A stretch of 64,000 bases of DNA from Ardenticatenaceae bacterium (GTDB lineage Bacteria > Chloroflexota > Anaerolineae > Promineifilales > Promineifilaceae), in assembly GCA_020634415.1 (NCBI GenBank), contig JACKBT010000011.1, positions 1-64,000 of the forward strand, given 5' to 3'. Both the position numbers and the translations under genes were made by a program. A model generated the notes under the pieces. It had not been told where the DNA came from. It was given only the letters and a program-made list of their open reading frames with translations, and searched no databases. Shown here in pieces: positions 48,879-56,689 of the stretch. How positions within the stretch are numbered: the stretch's first letter is position 1; every line of letters begins with the position of its first letter.

Positions 48879-49807
48879 CCAATACCAAATCCAGGTACTT
48901 TATCAGCTAAAAAGGCATCCACCAGCCCTTTGTAAGACTCATAATCATCCAGAATAGAACGGCCGTGAGATGTGCCGTAGGCGGTGAGGTGCAGTTCGGT
49001 GGTGGCAGGGTTGCTGCGGGCGTAGATGGTTTGGGAATGGGAGGGGGGGGTGAAGGTGTCGGCTTGGGCGTGGATGAGGAGGATGGGAGTGGTGGCTCCG
49101 GCGACAGCGTCTTGGGGCGAAACGTCATCGGCATCAAAATTGGCGCGGAGTTCGGCGATGAAGAAGGCTCCAGGGACAAACGGCCGTGTCCATGCGCCAA
49201 ACTGCTCTACTGCCTGGTGGGCCACAATGGTGCGTAAATCCTGGTAGGGCGAGTCGGCGATGACGAAGGCGGCCTCGGGCAGCAGTGGCACCATCTGTAA
49301 GGCGGTGGATGCGCCATAGGAGACGCCCAAGATGCCGACGCTGGCCTCGGGCAGCCCTGTTTGGGTGAGGAGCCATTCATAAGCGGCCTGACCATCAAGT
49401 TTTTCGTGATAGCCGTAGGTGTGGTAGGCATCGGTGCTTTCGCCGTGTCCGCGTGCGTCGTAGGTGAGTAAATCGCAGCCACGATCCCAAAAGAGGGGGG
49501 CGTAGGGGAGGATGCTGTAGCGGGTGTTGGTGTAGCCGTGCAGGAGGAGGACGGCGCAACGGCCGTTCTTGTCGTTGTCATAAAAGAAGCCAGACAGGGT
49601 GACGGTTCCGGCCTCGATGCTGATGGCTTCGGGCTTGGGTAGAGCGGCGGCGTGGTAGTCCAAATCGGCCATGCGCTGCTGGGAATCGGCCAGGGTTTGG
49701 GTGTCGCGGTTGATGAGGACGTTGGCGAAGAAGAGGCTGCCGCCGACGTAGATGAGGCCGAGTAAGAAGAAGAGGGTGTTGATGAATTTGAGGGTTACGT
49801 TTTTCAT
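48872..49807 (-). CDS. Alpha/beta hydrolase, membrane anchored
   Basis: The 311-residue protein has an N-terminal hydrophobic anchor (about residues 5-27, TLKFINTLFFLLGLIYVGG), then an alpha/beta-hydrolase fold: VLLLHGYTNTRYSILPYAP, LTYDARGHGESTDAYH, the nucleophile elbow GVSYGAST and a late Asp/His pair (AQADTFTPPSHS and YGTSHGRSI). Probably an esterase or peptidase facing outward. ATG 49807 is preferred to a start at 49831 encoded by the TTGAC repeat. Neighbouring molybdenum genes suggest no clear functional link. Confidence 0.85.
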   Translation of the reverse strand: MKNVTLKFINTLFFLLGLIYVGGSLFFANVLINRDTQTLADSQQRMADLDYHAAALPKPEAISIEAGTVTLSGFFYDNDKNGRCAVLLLHGYTNTRYSILPYAPLFWDRGCDLLTYDARGHGESTDAYHTYGYHEKLDGQAAYEWLLTQTGLPEASVGILGVSYGASTALQMVPLLPEAAFVIADSPYQDLRTIVAHQAVEQFGAWTRPFVPGAFFIAELRANFDADDVSPQDAVAGATTPILLIHAQADTFTPPSHSQTIYARSNPATTELHLTAYGTSHGRSILDDYESYKGLVDAFLADKVPGFGIGD

Positions 49808-49850
49808 AAATTGACAATTCTCAATCGTCACTTGTCAATTGACGATTGAG
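49808..49850. repeat. TTGACAATT/ATTGACGATTG inverted repeat, intergenic
   Basis: The segment holds TTGACAATTCTCAATCGTCA and, after it, TTGTCAATTGACGATTGAG, so it can form a hairpin. It covers the end of the yqeB gene. Confidence 0.6.
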
Positions 49851-50645
49851 GTGGGTGAGGATGGCTTCGAGGACACCGCCGCCAATGGCGAGGGCTTTGT
49901 CGGAGATGGTAAAGCAGGCGTGGACATCGGCGCGGGCATCGAGGTCACCAATTTTGAGGCCAGCGGGAACGGCCGTTCCGGGCGCAATGAGTCCCCGCAG
50001 CACCCCGGCAAAGGGGGCAGTAACCACTTCTCCGGCCACATCACCAATGATTTGTCCTGTTTCTACGAAGTCTCCAATCTCCAATCTCCAATTCACTACT
50101 CCGGCCACCGGCGCACGCAGCACCCGCTCGGCACCTTTGCCGGCAACGATGCCGGGTGTGCCGGTGTTGGCAACGGCCGTTCCCTGCCAGATGACCCGCC
50201 CCAAGGTGTGCCCGCGCATTGTCTCGATGACGGCGTGGCAATCTTCACCGGCGGTGAAGCCGGGGCCGAGGGCGATGACGAGGGGGGCCTGGGTGAGGGT
50301 GGTATCTATATTGCGTTTAGCCATGCGGGCATCTATGAGGATGGTGGGGGAGAGGGGAGGGGTGAGGGGGGAGAGATGAGGGGCAATGAGGACGGGGATG
50401 GTGGAGGTGGTTTGGGCCATATGCAGGGCTTGGGCGGGGGTGGGGGCGAGTTGGGCGTGGAGGGTTTCGATGGTGATGTTGTTTTGCAGAACGGCTGTGG
50501 CCACGGCTACGCGCCGCCGTACTACAAACGGCCGTGCCAGTTCTAGCACGATGAGGGGGAAGCCTGCCTGATGCAGACGGTAGGCTACGCCTGTAGCCAG
50601 GTCGCCGCCGCCGCGTATGACGACTAAGTGATGGGCAAATAACAT
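49821..50645 (-). CDS. yqeB: YqeB-like selenium-dependent molybdenum cofactor protein
   Basis: YqeB (EF2563 family) acts with YqeC in maturing molybdenum hydroxylases, by proposal in a labile-selenium system. The 274-residue protein starts MLFAHHLVVIRGGGDLATGV with the characteristic GGGDLATGVAYRLHQAGFPL Rossmann motif, then VIALGPGFTAGEDCHAVIETM and NTGTPGIVAGKGAERVLRAP. Two repeat-encoded inserts are seen: APHLSPLTPPLSP (GAGAGGA family, 50348-50378) and NWRLEIGDF (GGAGATT family, 50066-50095). ATG 50645 is preferred to a start at 50669. Confidence 0.88.
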   Translation of the reverse strand: MLFAHHLVVIRGGGDLATGVAYRLHQAGFPLIVLELARPFVVRRRVAVATAVLQNNITIETLHAQLAPTPAQALHMAQTTSTIPVLIAPHLSPLTPPLSPTILIDARMAKRNIDTTLTQAPLVIALGPGFTAGEDCHAVIETMRGHTLGRVIWQGTAVANTGTPGIVAGKGAERVLRAPVAGVVNWRLEIGDFVETGQIIGDVAGEVVTAPFAGVLRGLIAPGTAVPAGLKIGDLDARADVHACFTISDKALAIGGGVLEAILTHLNRQLTSDD

Positions 50646-50738
50646 GGTTGTACTCCGTGAATGGGGCATTTTAGCATGGACGGCCGTTAGAACCCAATCT
50701 CTAGTCTCCAGCTAAATTGCGAAGTTATTGGCAAACGA

Positions 50739-51347
50739 CTAGGCAAAGGTTCTGCTGCGGTACGCGTGCCAATCGGCTTCGGTGTCCAGATCGAATTGGA
50801 GGCCAGGGGTGGTGACGATGTGGGGGGTGTAGCCCAGACGAGCGGCTTCCTGGAGGTGCTGGTGGAAGCTGCCCTGGCCGTAGTGGAAGGTGAAGTGGGT
50901 GGGCGGGGCGAGGAGTAGGGCGTTGGTGCCGTCTTCGCGGCTGTCGGTGCAGATGGCGAGGATGGGGAGGGTATTTTGGGCCACGACGGTGAGCAGGTGG
51001 TTAATATCGGCCGTTTGCATGAAGGGCAAATCGGCGGGCAAAATGAGCAAACCTTCGGCCTGATGCTGTTGGGCGTAGTGGGCGGCTTGGGTAACGGCCG
51101 TATTCAACCCCCGCGCTTCCTGCTCAATAATCGTCATGGCCCCATGTTGGCGGGCCAGGGCCAGCACGGCGGCATCACTGCTAATGACTAAAATACGGCC
51201 GATTGCCGGTACACAGTTGAGCGTAAGCAGCGCGTTTTGCAGAAAACGGCGCATCAACCCCGCTCGTTCGTGGGCGGAGAGCAGATGTGCCAGGCGGGTT
51301 TTGCTTTGCGCGAGGGGTTTGACGGGGATGATGGCCCAGATGGTCAT
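50739..51347 (-). CDS. cofC: 2-phospho-L-lactate (or phosphoenolpyruvate) guanylyltransferase of F420 synthesis
   Basis: CofC makes the GDP-activated lactyl (or enolpyruvyl) compound used by CofD. The 202-residue protein starts MTIWAIIPVKPLAQSKTRLA, the standard CofC motif, and has LVISSDAAVLALARQHGA, GLLILPADLPFMQTADI, DGTNALLLAPP and FDLDTEADW. It precedes cofD's position on the same strand by about 65 bases (cofD is transcribed first). A MobA-like alternative is less likely because the PVK start is diagnostic. Confidence 0.92.
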   Translation of the reverse strand: MTIWAIIPVKPLAQSKTRLAHLLSAHERAGLMRRFLQNALLTLNCVPAIGRILVISSDAAVLALARQHGAMTIIEQEARGLNTAVTQAAHYAQQHQAEGLLILPADLPFMQTADINHLLTVVAQNTLPILAICTDSREDGTNALLLAPPTHFTFHYGQGSFHQHLQEAARLGYTPHIVTTPGLQFDLDTEADWHAYRSRTFA

Positions 51348-51413
51348 GGGGGGTATGGGTTTATTGGTGTAGTGGTTTAACTGCTAAATACACCACTATA
51401 CTAATAAACCCCA

Positions 51414-52367
51414 TTACACCAACTCTTGGGCAAATTGCAGCACATCTTGCGCCAGACGGATGCGGTCATCGTTGTTTTGCATGAAGGTGTTGACGCCGAG
51501 GGTGGCGAATTCGGTTGGGGGGAAGGTGCCTGCGTCCTGTTCGTCGTAGATGAAGCCGTCTATGAGTTCGCCGTAATGGTGGGCAACGGCCGTTGCCGAC
51601 ACCGCCAGCCCCATCTCCTGCATCATCTTGGCCGCTGGCCCCTTCACGGCGGCCCCGCCGATGATGGGCGTGACGGCGATGACCGCTTTGGGTAAATCCA
51701 TGAGCATAGATTCAATGGGATAGACGTTCAAAATAGGGGCGACGCTGACGAAGGGGTTGGAAGGGGCGATGATGACGACATCGGCTTTTTCGAGGGCTTG
51801 CATCACTGGCAGGGAGGCGCGGACATCTTCGGGCAGGTGGATTTTTTTGATGACGGGCTGCCACCGTTCTTTGACGAACCAGGTTTGGAAGGGGAGGATG
51901 CCTGCTTCGGTTTCGATGAGGGTGGGGGCGGGCTGGTTGGTCATGGGTAGGATGGGGTGTTGGATGCCGAATTGGTGGCAGAGGTGCTGGGTAACGGCCG
52001 TTAACGACATCCCTTCATTTAACAGATGCGTCCGCGTCAGATGTGTGGCTAAATCTAAATCACCCAGACGAAACCAGTCGGGGCCAGCCAAACGGCCGAC
52101 TGCTTCCATCACTCGCCACGATTCACCAGCACGCCCCCAGCCCGTTTCCGTGTTAGCAACCCCTGCCAGCGTGTGCATCACTGTGTCCATATCGGGGCAA
52201 ATGGTCAGCCCCAAATGTTGAAAGTCATCACCCGTGTTCACAATAATGGTGAGCTGCTCTGGTGGCAAAATCCGGCGCAGGCCGTCGGCCAGTTTGGCTC
52301 CGCCGACACCGCCGGCCAAGACAACGGTGCGGAGAGAGGAGAGAGGAGAGAGGGGAGAGGCGGACAT
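51414..52367 (-). CDS. cofD: FO 2-phospho-L-lactate transferase of F420 synthesis
   Basis: CofD joins the activated phospholactate to the deazaflavin FO. The 317-residue protein has TVVLAGGVGGAKLADGLRRI, VNTGDDFQHLGLTICPDMDT, ADVVIIAPSNPFVSVAPIL and AVIAVTPIIGGAAVKGPAAK, the family hallmarks. The first residues (MSASPLSPLSSLRT) are encoded by the GAGAGGA repeat at 52331-52364, so the true N-terminus may have been replaced or extended by the repeat. With cofC it shows that the organism makes F420; fbiC/cofGH and cofE are outside the window. Confidence 0.94.
   Translation of the reverse strand: MSASPLSPLSSLRTVVLAGGVGGAKLADGLRRILPPEQLTIIVNTGDDFQHLGLTICPDMDTVMHTLAGVANTETGWGRAGESWRVMEAVGRLAGPDWFRLGDLDLATHLTRTHLLNEGMSLTAVTQHLCHQFGIQHPILPMTNQPAPTLIETEAGILPFQTWFVKERWQPVIKKIHLPEDVRASLPVMQALEKADVVIIAPSNPFVSVAPILNVYPIESMLMDLPKAVIAVTPIIGGAAVKGPAAKMMQEMGLAVSATAVAHHYGELIDGFIYDEQDAGTFPPTEFATLGVNTFMQNNDDRIRLAQDVLQFAQELV
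52331..52364. repeat. (GAGAGGA)n repeat at the 5' end of cofD
   Basis: GAGAGAGGAGAGAGGAGAGA-type units overlap codons 2-14 of cofD. Confidence 0.75.
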
Positions 52368-52373
52368 AGGCGA

Positions 52374-53558
52374 TTAAGATTGAGAAGTTGCCGCCACGTG
52401 GTTGAAGACGTAGCTGGCGACGGTTTCGGCCATTAGGGTAACGCCTGTGACCATAGCCCGTTCGTCGAAGTCGAATTTGGGGTGGTGGTGGGGGTAGCTA
52501 TGGTCGTAGCCTGTGCCGACGAAGAAGTAGCAGCCCGGTATCTCTTCGAGGATATAACCCATGTCTTCGGAGGCCATCGTGCGGCGCTCGTCCAGGTTTT
52601 CTTCGCCCACAACTTTGATGGCGGCCTGGCGGACAACGGCCGTTGGCGCTTCGGCATTATTCACCGCCGCCACCATCACAATCGTCTCCATCTTGGCTTC
52701 ACAATCAAACGCCACCGCCATCTGCTTGGCCATGCTCAAAATACGGCGATAAGCCTGTCGGTGCAGCTCTGTTTTGTAGCTGCGCACAGTGCCTTTGAGC
52801 AAAACCCGATCCGGTATCACGTTAAATGTAGTGCCTGCGGTGAACTGCCCAATGGAAACCACCACACTTTCTTGCGGGTCTACGTTGCGGCTAACAATGC
52901 TTTGCAGGGCGGTGACAATATGGGCCGAGGCCAGAATGGGGTCTTTCGCCATATGCGGGGCGGCCCCATGCCCACCTTTACCCTGCACCGTGATTTCAAA
53001 GACGCTGGATGAGGCCATGCTGGGGCCAACGGTGGCCCGCACTTTGCCATAGGGGGCCGCATTCCACAGGTGCATGGCAAAAGCCACGTCAGGCCGAGGG
53101 TTCTCCAGCACACCATCGGCAATCATGGCAAAGGCTCCACCCAGCCCTTCTTCTGCGGGCTGAAAGACAAACTTAATGGTTCCGGCCATTTCGTTTTGAT
53201 ACTGGGACAAAATCTTGGCCAGGGCCAGCCCCATGGTGGTGTGCCCATCGTGCCCACAGGCGTGCATTACGCCGGGGTTTTGCGAGGCAAATTCCAGCCC
53301 CGTTTCCTCGTGGATGGGTAAGGCATCCATGTCAAAGCGCAGCAGGAGGGTGGGGCCGGGCTTTTTGCCCTCTAGCAGCCCGACCACGCCCGTCTTGGCG
53401 ATGCCGCGCTGTACTTCCAGTCCCAATTCGGTTAATTTTTCGGCCACAATGCCCGATGTTCGGGTCTCTTGAAAACCTAATTCTGGATGACGATGAAAGT
53501 CGCGCCGGGTGGCGACCATTTCGTCAAAAAGCTTTTCCGCTTCCAATTTGAAGTTCAT
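52374..53558 (-). CDS. M20-family amidohydrolase (HipO/AmhX-like)
   Basis: M20 amidohydrolases cleave N-acyl amino acids or hippurate-type amides with two metal ions. The 394-residue protein shows the metal-binding motifs HRHPELGFQE, LLLRFDMDALPI, PGVMHACGHDGHTTMGLALA, FVFQPAEEGLGGA and the dimerisation part KGGHGAAPH, ending in GTGYDHSYPHHHPKFDFDE. All ligands are present. The natural substrate is unknown. It is upstream of cofD with six bases between, so likely co-transcribed. Confidence 0.92.
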   Translation of the reverse strand: MNFKLEAEKLFDEMVATRRDFHRHPELGFQETRTSGIVAEKLTELGLEVQRGIAKTGVVGLLEGKKPGPTLLLRFDMDALPIHEETGLEFASQNPGVMHACGHDGHTTMGLALAKILSQYQNEMAGTIKFVFQPAEEGLGGAFAMIADGVLENPRPDVAFAMHLWNAAPYGKVRATVGPSMASSSVFEITVQGKGGHGAAPHMAKDPILASAHIVTALQSIVSRNVDPQESVVVSIGQFTAGTTFNVIPDRVLLKGTVRSYKTELHRQAYRRILSMAKQMAVAFDCEAKMETIVMVAAVNNAEAPTAVVRQAAIKVVGEENLDERRTMASEDMGYILEEIPGCYFFVGTGYDHSYPHHHPKFDFDERAMVTGVTLMAETVASYVFNHVAATSQS

Positions 53559-53870
53559 AAATCTCGCCTAAATAAAATGAGAGTGAGGGGATTATAACAG
53601 CATTTTAGCTTTTACGACTCCTTCACAATGGTTTTACCTGGCATTCATGTGGTGATTGTTTCTTTTGCTTTATTCTGGAAGGGCATGGCTGCAAACCCCG
53701 CTGCAAGTTGACCAAAGAACAGGCTGTTGTAGTTGTAATTTACATTTTTTGTGAGTTCTGTCATTTATGATGGGCTTGACCTTCCAGCAGTATCGGGGGT
53801 TTTCCGCAAACAACTGTTCAATAAGAGCTGTATCCATTTTTGTAGATTGCATTCGTTTGTAGGAAGTTTT

Positions 53871-53984
53871 ATGTTTATCTCTTTTAGTACGTTAATGATT
53901 TTGGTTGTAGTGGTCTTCTTTTTGGGTTTTATAAGCCCTTTCGCATTGATTTGTTATATAGTGATGCGAGCAAAAGTTGATTGA
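53871..53984 (+). CDS. Very small membrane protein A
   Basis: A 37-residue protein starting MFISFSTLMILVVVVFFLGF is preceded by AGGAAG seven bases ahead of the ATG. It is one hydrophobic helix followed by a short basic tail (MRAKVD). A longer frame from 53751 exists but adds non-hydrophobic residues unlike a membrane protein. The 312 bases upstream (53559-53870) hold no gene that I can support. Together with the next small gene it forms a two-gene unit; function unknown. Confidence 0.5.
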   Translation: MFISFSTLMILVVVVFFLGFISPFALICYIVMRAKVD

Positions 53985-54002
53985 GATGTAGAGGTAGTCG
54001 TG

Positions 54003-54149
54003 ATGAGTGTCTCATTGGGTTTGGTGGTTTTATTGGTATTGGCAGCTTTTGTACTGGGAGTGGTGACGACACCAATTTTGGTTTATATGCGTCTGGTGCG
54101 GCCAGCGAGGATGTATCGGATGGAGCAGATGAAGCGGCAGCAGATGTAG
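54003..54149 (+). CDS. Very small membrane protein B
   Basis: A 48-residue protein starting MSVSLGLVVLLVLAAFVLGV with one strong membrane helix and a basic/Met-rich tail (MYRMEQMKRQQM) lies 18 bases after protein A, preceded by GAGG. GTG 54000 is an alternative start. A strong hairpin follows immediately. The pairing of two single-helix proteins with similar layout suggests a paired membrane complex, but that is inference. Confidence 0.5.
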   Translation: MSVSLGLVVLLVLAAFVLGVVTTPILVYMRLVRPARMYRMEQMKRQQM

Positions 54150-54162
54150 TGGAAAGTGATGG

Positions 54163-54208
54163 AAAACGGCCGTTCCCCCATTTTGTCTGGTGGGGGAACG
54201 GCCGTTTT
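54163..54208 (+). terminator. Terminator hairpin built from AACGGCCGTT
   Basis: AAAACGGCCGTTCCCCCA (54163-54180) pairs exactly with TGGGGGAACGGCCGTTTT (54191-54208). The arms each contain the window-wide palindrome. It ends the small-membrane-protein unit and also lies just past the end of the convergent response-regulator gene. Confidence 0.85.
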
Positions 54209-54235
54209 GCTTTTATTGACAATGAGGGCGGGGGG

Positions 54236-54889
54236 CTAGACGGCCGTTCCTCCACCCAAACCCCGTTTTTGCGCCAACAGCGCCGCCTCCACCCGGCTGC
54301 GAACCTGCAACTTTTGCAAAACATTCGTCATGTAATGCTTGATCGTCTTCTCTGCCAGATGTAAAGTCTCTCCAATTTCCCGATTCGTTAGCCCCTGAGC
54401 TACCAGCCGCAAAATCTCCTGTTCCCGATCCGTCAACTGGTTGATGGCATCTTCTGGTTCATCATGCACCATTTCAAACAAAATATTGCCCGCCAGAGAG
54501 GGCGAAATATAGGCCCCGCCGTTGGCGACGGTGCGCACGGCGTTGGCTAAATCCTTCGCCGAAACGCCTTTCAGGATATAGCCCCGTGCGCCCGCCTTCA
54601 TCGCCTTCAACAGGTTGTCCTGATCTTCAGACACTGTGAGCATGATGATGTGAATAATGGGCCAAGCGGAGGCGATTTTGGCGGCGGCGGCCAGACCGCC
54701 CGCACCGGGCATGGTAATGTCCAGCAGCAGCACATCGGGCATCAGGTCGCCCGCCATCTCATAGGCTTCTTCGCCGCTTTTGGCCTGGCCGATTACCACC
54801 AGGTCGGCTTCATTGGCTAGCGATTGGGCCACCCCTTCGCGGAAGAGGGGGTGATCGTCGGCAATCAGGACACGGATAGACTCACTCAT
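54236..54889 (-). CDS. NarL/FixJ-type response regulator
   Basis: The 217-residue protein has a receiver domain (LIADDHPLFREGV, phospho-acceptor in VLLLDITMPG, near residue 57) and a LuxR-type helix-turn-helix (QLTDREQEILRLVAQGLTN, NREIGETLHLAEKTIKHYM). It activates or represses unknown target genes after phosphorylation. The histidine kinase gene upstream overlaps its start by eight bases, so the two form one operon. Confidence 0.93.
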   Translation of the reverse strand: MSESIRVLIADDHPLFREGVAQSLANEADLVVIGQAKSGEEAYEMAGDLMPDVLLLDITMPGAGGLAAAAKIASAWPIIHIIMLTVSEDQDNLLKAMKAGARGYILKGVSAKDLANAVRTVANGGAYISPSLAGNILFEMVHDEPEDAINQLTDREQEILRLVAQGLTNREIGETLHLAEKTIKHYMTNVLQKLQVRSRVEAALLAQKRGLGGGTAV

Positions 54890-56285
54890 AATTCACCTCA
54901 GGGATTTGCAGGGGAATTTCGGCACGAATGGTTGTGCCGCTGCCGGGTTGGCTTTGCACCGCAAAACGGCCGCCCAGCACCTCAACCCGTTCACGCATGG
55001 TGGCTAACCCCAAATGCCCGCTGGTGAGCGGGGCCTGGGTATCAAAACCACTGCCGCTGTCACTGATTTCGACAAAAAGATTGTCATATTGGGTGGAGGC
55101 TGCAATGTGTTGTTTTTGGGCCGAACTGTGCCGATAGCCGTTAGCCAGGGCTTCTTTGATGACGCGGTATAAGGTGATTTTGACGGGCAGGGTTGTGGCG
55201 GGGGGCAAGGGGTCAATGGTGGTGGTGACGGTGCGCTGTGTTTTCTGCTCATAGTCGCGGATGGCGCGGCGGATGGTGTCGGCGGGCGAGGCGGTTTCTA
55301 TTTCGGGCAGGCGCAGACCGGCGGAGATGACACGCAGTTCTTTGAGGGCGGATTCGATGGCGGTGTGGATGGTGCGGAAATCGGCCGTTATGCTCTCCTT
55401 CTCTGTGGCTGCATTGGTCAGGCAGGTCTCTTGCAGCGGGTCAAAGCGCAGCAGGGCCAAAGCCAGGTCTTGGGCTGGGCCATCATGTAAATCGGCCGAA
55501 ATGCGGCGCAAAAATTGTTCATTCAAAGCAGTGGTGCGGGCGGCCGCCCGACGAACGCGCTTGTGCAGGGTGTCGTTTTGGGCCAACAGCTTGTTTAATT
55601 GCGTAACATGATCTTGCAGATCGGCCTGCTGGGCTAAGATCATGTGGCTGGCGCGCCCCACGATGCCCGACAAAAGTAAATAGACGATCAGCATCACGCC
55701 GCCCACCAGCATCCAACTGCGATATTGCGCCTGTTCGATTTCCGTCTGTAACCCGGCGGTGGTTTGGTAGAATTCCATGACAGCAATGACTTCATCGCTG
55801 CCCGCTGCCCGCACTGGGGCATATGTTTCAATCAATCTATCGGCCACCTGACGTTCCAAAACATGCTCTTCTCGGTCTAGTTCGCTTAATTCGGTATGCA
55901 CCTTGCCGGCAAATGCGTCCAGTAACCCATCTTCTAATTCATATCGTAAGCCCTGGAGTTCTGGGCTGGTGCTGTAGATGATTGTGCCGTTGGGAATCCA
56001 TACTTTGAGGGAGAGAATTTGCTGGCCGAGGGCTGTCTCGGCCATTAGTCTGTCGAAAAATTGGACATCGGCTGGGGGTAATTCATTCTTGGTGGCGGCG
56101 GGCTGAACGTAGGGGGAAATGTAGCTGTCTACGTAGAGGGCGGTAACGGCCGCTGTGCGGTTGATGACGCCCATTTCGATTTCTTTGCTGACCCACAGGC
56201 CAATGACGACCATGCCCCCAACCATGACGAGGAAACTGACTAGCATGTATTGGCGGGCGAGGCTGAATTTGGTGAACGCAAACAT
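54882..56285 (-). CDS. NarX-type sensor histidine kinase
   Basis: The 467-residue membrane kinase begins MFAFTKFSLARQYMLVSFLV. Two membrane helices (about 14-33 and 190-210) flank an extracellular sensor region of about 150 residues with no recognisable fold. HisKA_3-type dimerisation has the phospho-acceptor His in ISADLHDGPAQDLALALLRF, followed by an HATPase_c domain (EISDSGSGFDTQAPLTSGHL and GLATMRERVEVLGGRF). ATG 56285 with GGAG ahead is preferred to a start at 56399. It pairs with the NarL-type regulator. The stimulus is unknown. Confidence 0.9.
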   Translation of the reverse strand: MFAFTKFSLARQYMLVSFLVMVGGMVVIGLWVSKEIEMGVINRTAAVTALYVDSYISPYVQPAATKNELPPADVQFFDRLMAETALGQQILSLKVWIPNGTIIYSTSPELQGLRYELEDGLLDAFAGKVHTELSELDREEHVLERQVADRLIETYAPVRAAGSDEVIAVMEFYQTTAGLQTEIEQAQYRSWMLVGGVMLIVYLLLSGIVGRASHMILAQQADLQDHVTQLNKLLAQNDTLHKRVRRAAARTTALNEQFLRRISADLHDGPAQDLALALLRFDPLQETCLTNAATEKESITADFRTIHTAIESALKELRVISAGLRLPEIETASPADTIRRAIRDYEQKTQRTVTTTIDPLPPATTLPVKITLYRVIKEALANGYRHSSAQKQHIAASTQYDNLFVEISDSGSGFDTQAPLTSGHLGLATMRERVEVLGGRFAVQSQPGSGTTIRAEIPLQIPEVNYE

Positions 56286-56439
56286 GATGATCTCCTGAGC
56301 CGATGCAGTTGTGATCATTATAGTAGCTTTATGTCGAGGAGGGTATAGAGGATGGTCTAACAGCTTTTCCGACTTTGGTCTGATCGTTTGCCGACCCATT
56401 ACCCTTACTATTGGTTTTCTTGTTTTTTAGAATGTGAAA

Positions 56440-56550
56440 GTAACTACTAAGCCTCTCTGGGATTCTCCCCCTGGGAGGTTTATTTTAGGGGCGAGTGTCC
56501 TGACTGAAACCTCCCGGAGGGTTAGTGGTTACAAGTGAATTGGAAATTGC
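56440..56550. repeat. Imperfect CCTGGGAGGTTT inverted repeat, intergenic
   Basis: CCCCTGGGAGGTTT on the left and AAACCTCCCGGAGGG on the right pair imperfectly. The 404-base gap before the next gene also contains two direct CCCGTTACTTTT copies (about 56551 and 56601) but no clear promoter. Confidence 0.5.
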
Positions 56551-56689
56551 CCCGTTACTTTTTTGGTTTGGGGATCACTTTTCAAACGATTGACAATCAA
56601 CCCGTTACTTTTATTGGGGTATTGTCACTATAGAGGTGGGGTCGCTTGCTGGCTCTGCGATTTAGCTCTTCAATTTAGGTGTTTTTATT

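Noticed and set aside
53670..53852. 60-codon minus-strand frame in the gap after the amidohydrolase
   Set aside because: No ribosome-binding site, no hydrophobic or domain pattern; the adjacent plus-strand small genes are better supported.
56590..56640. Promoter TTGACA at 56590 ahead of the DUF2723 gene
   Set aside because: No acceptable -10 element lies at 16-18 bases; the nearest AT-rich hexamer is 24 bases away.
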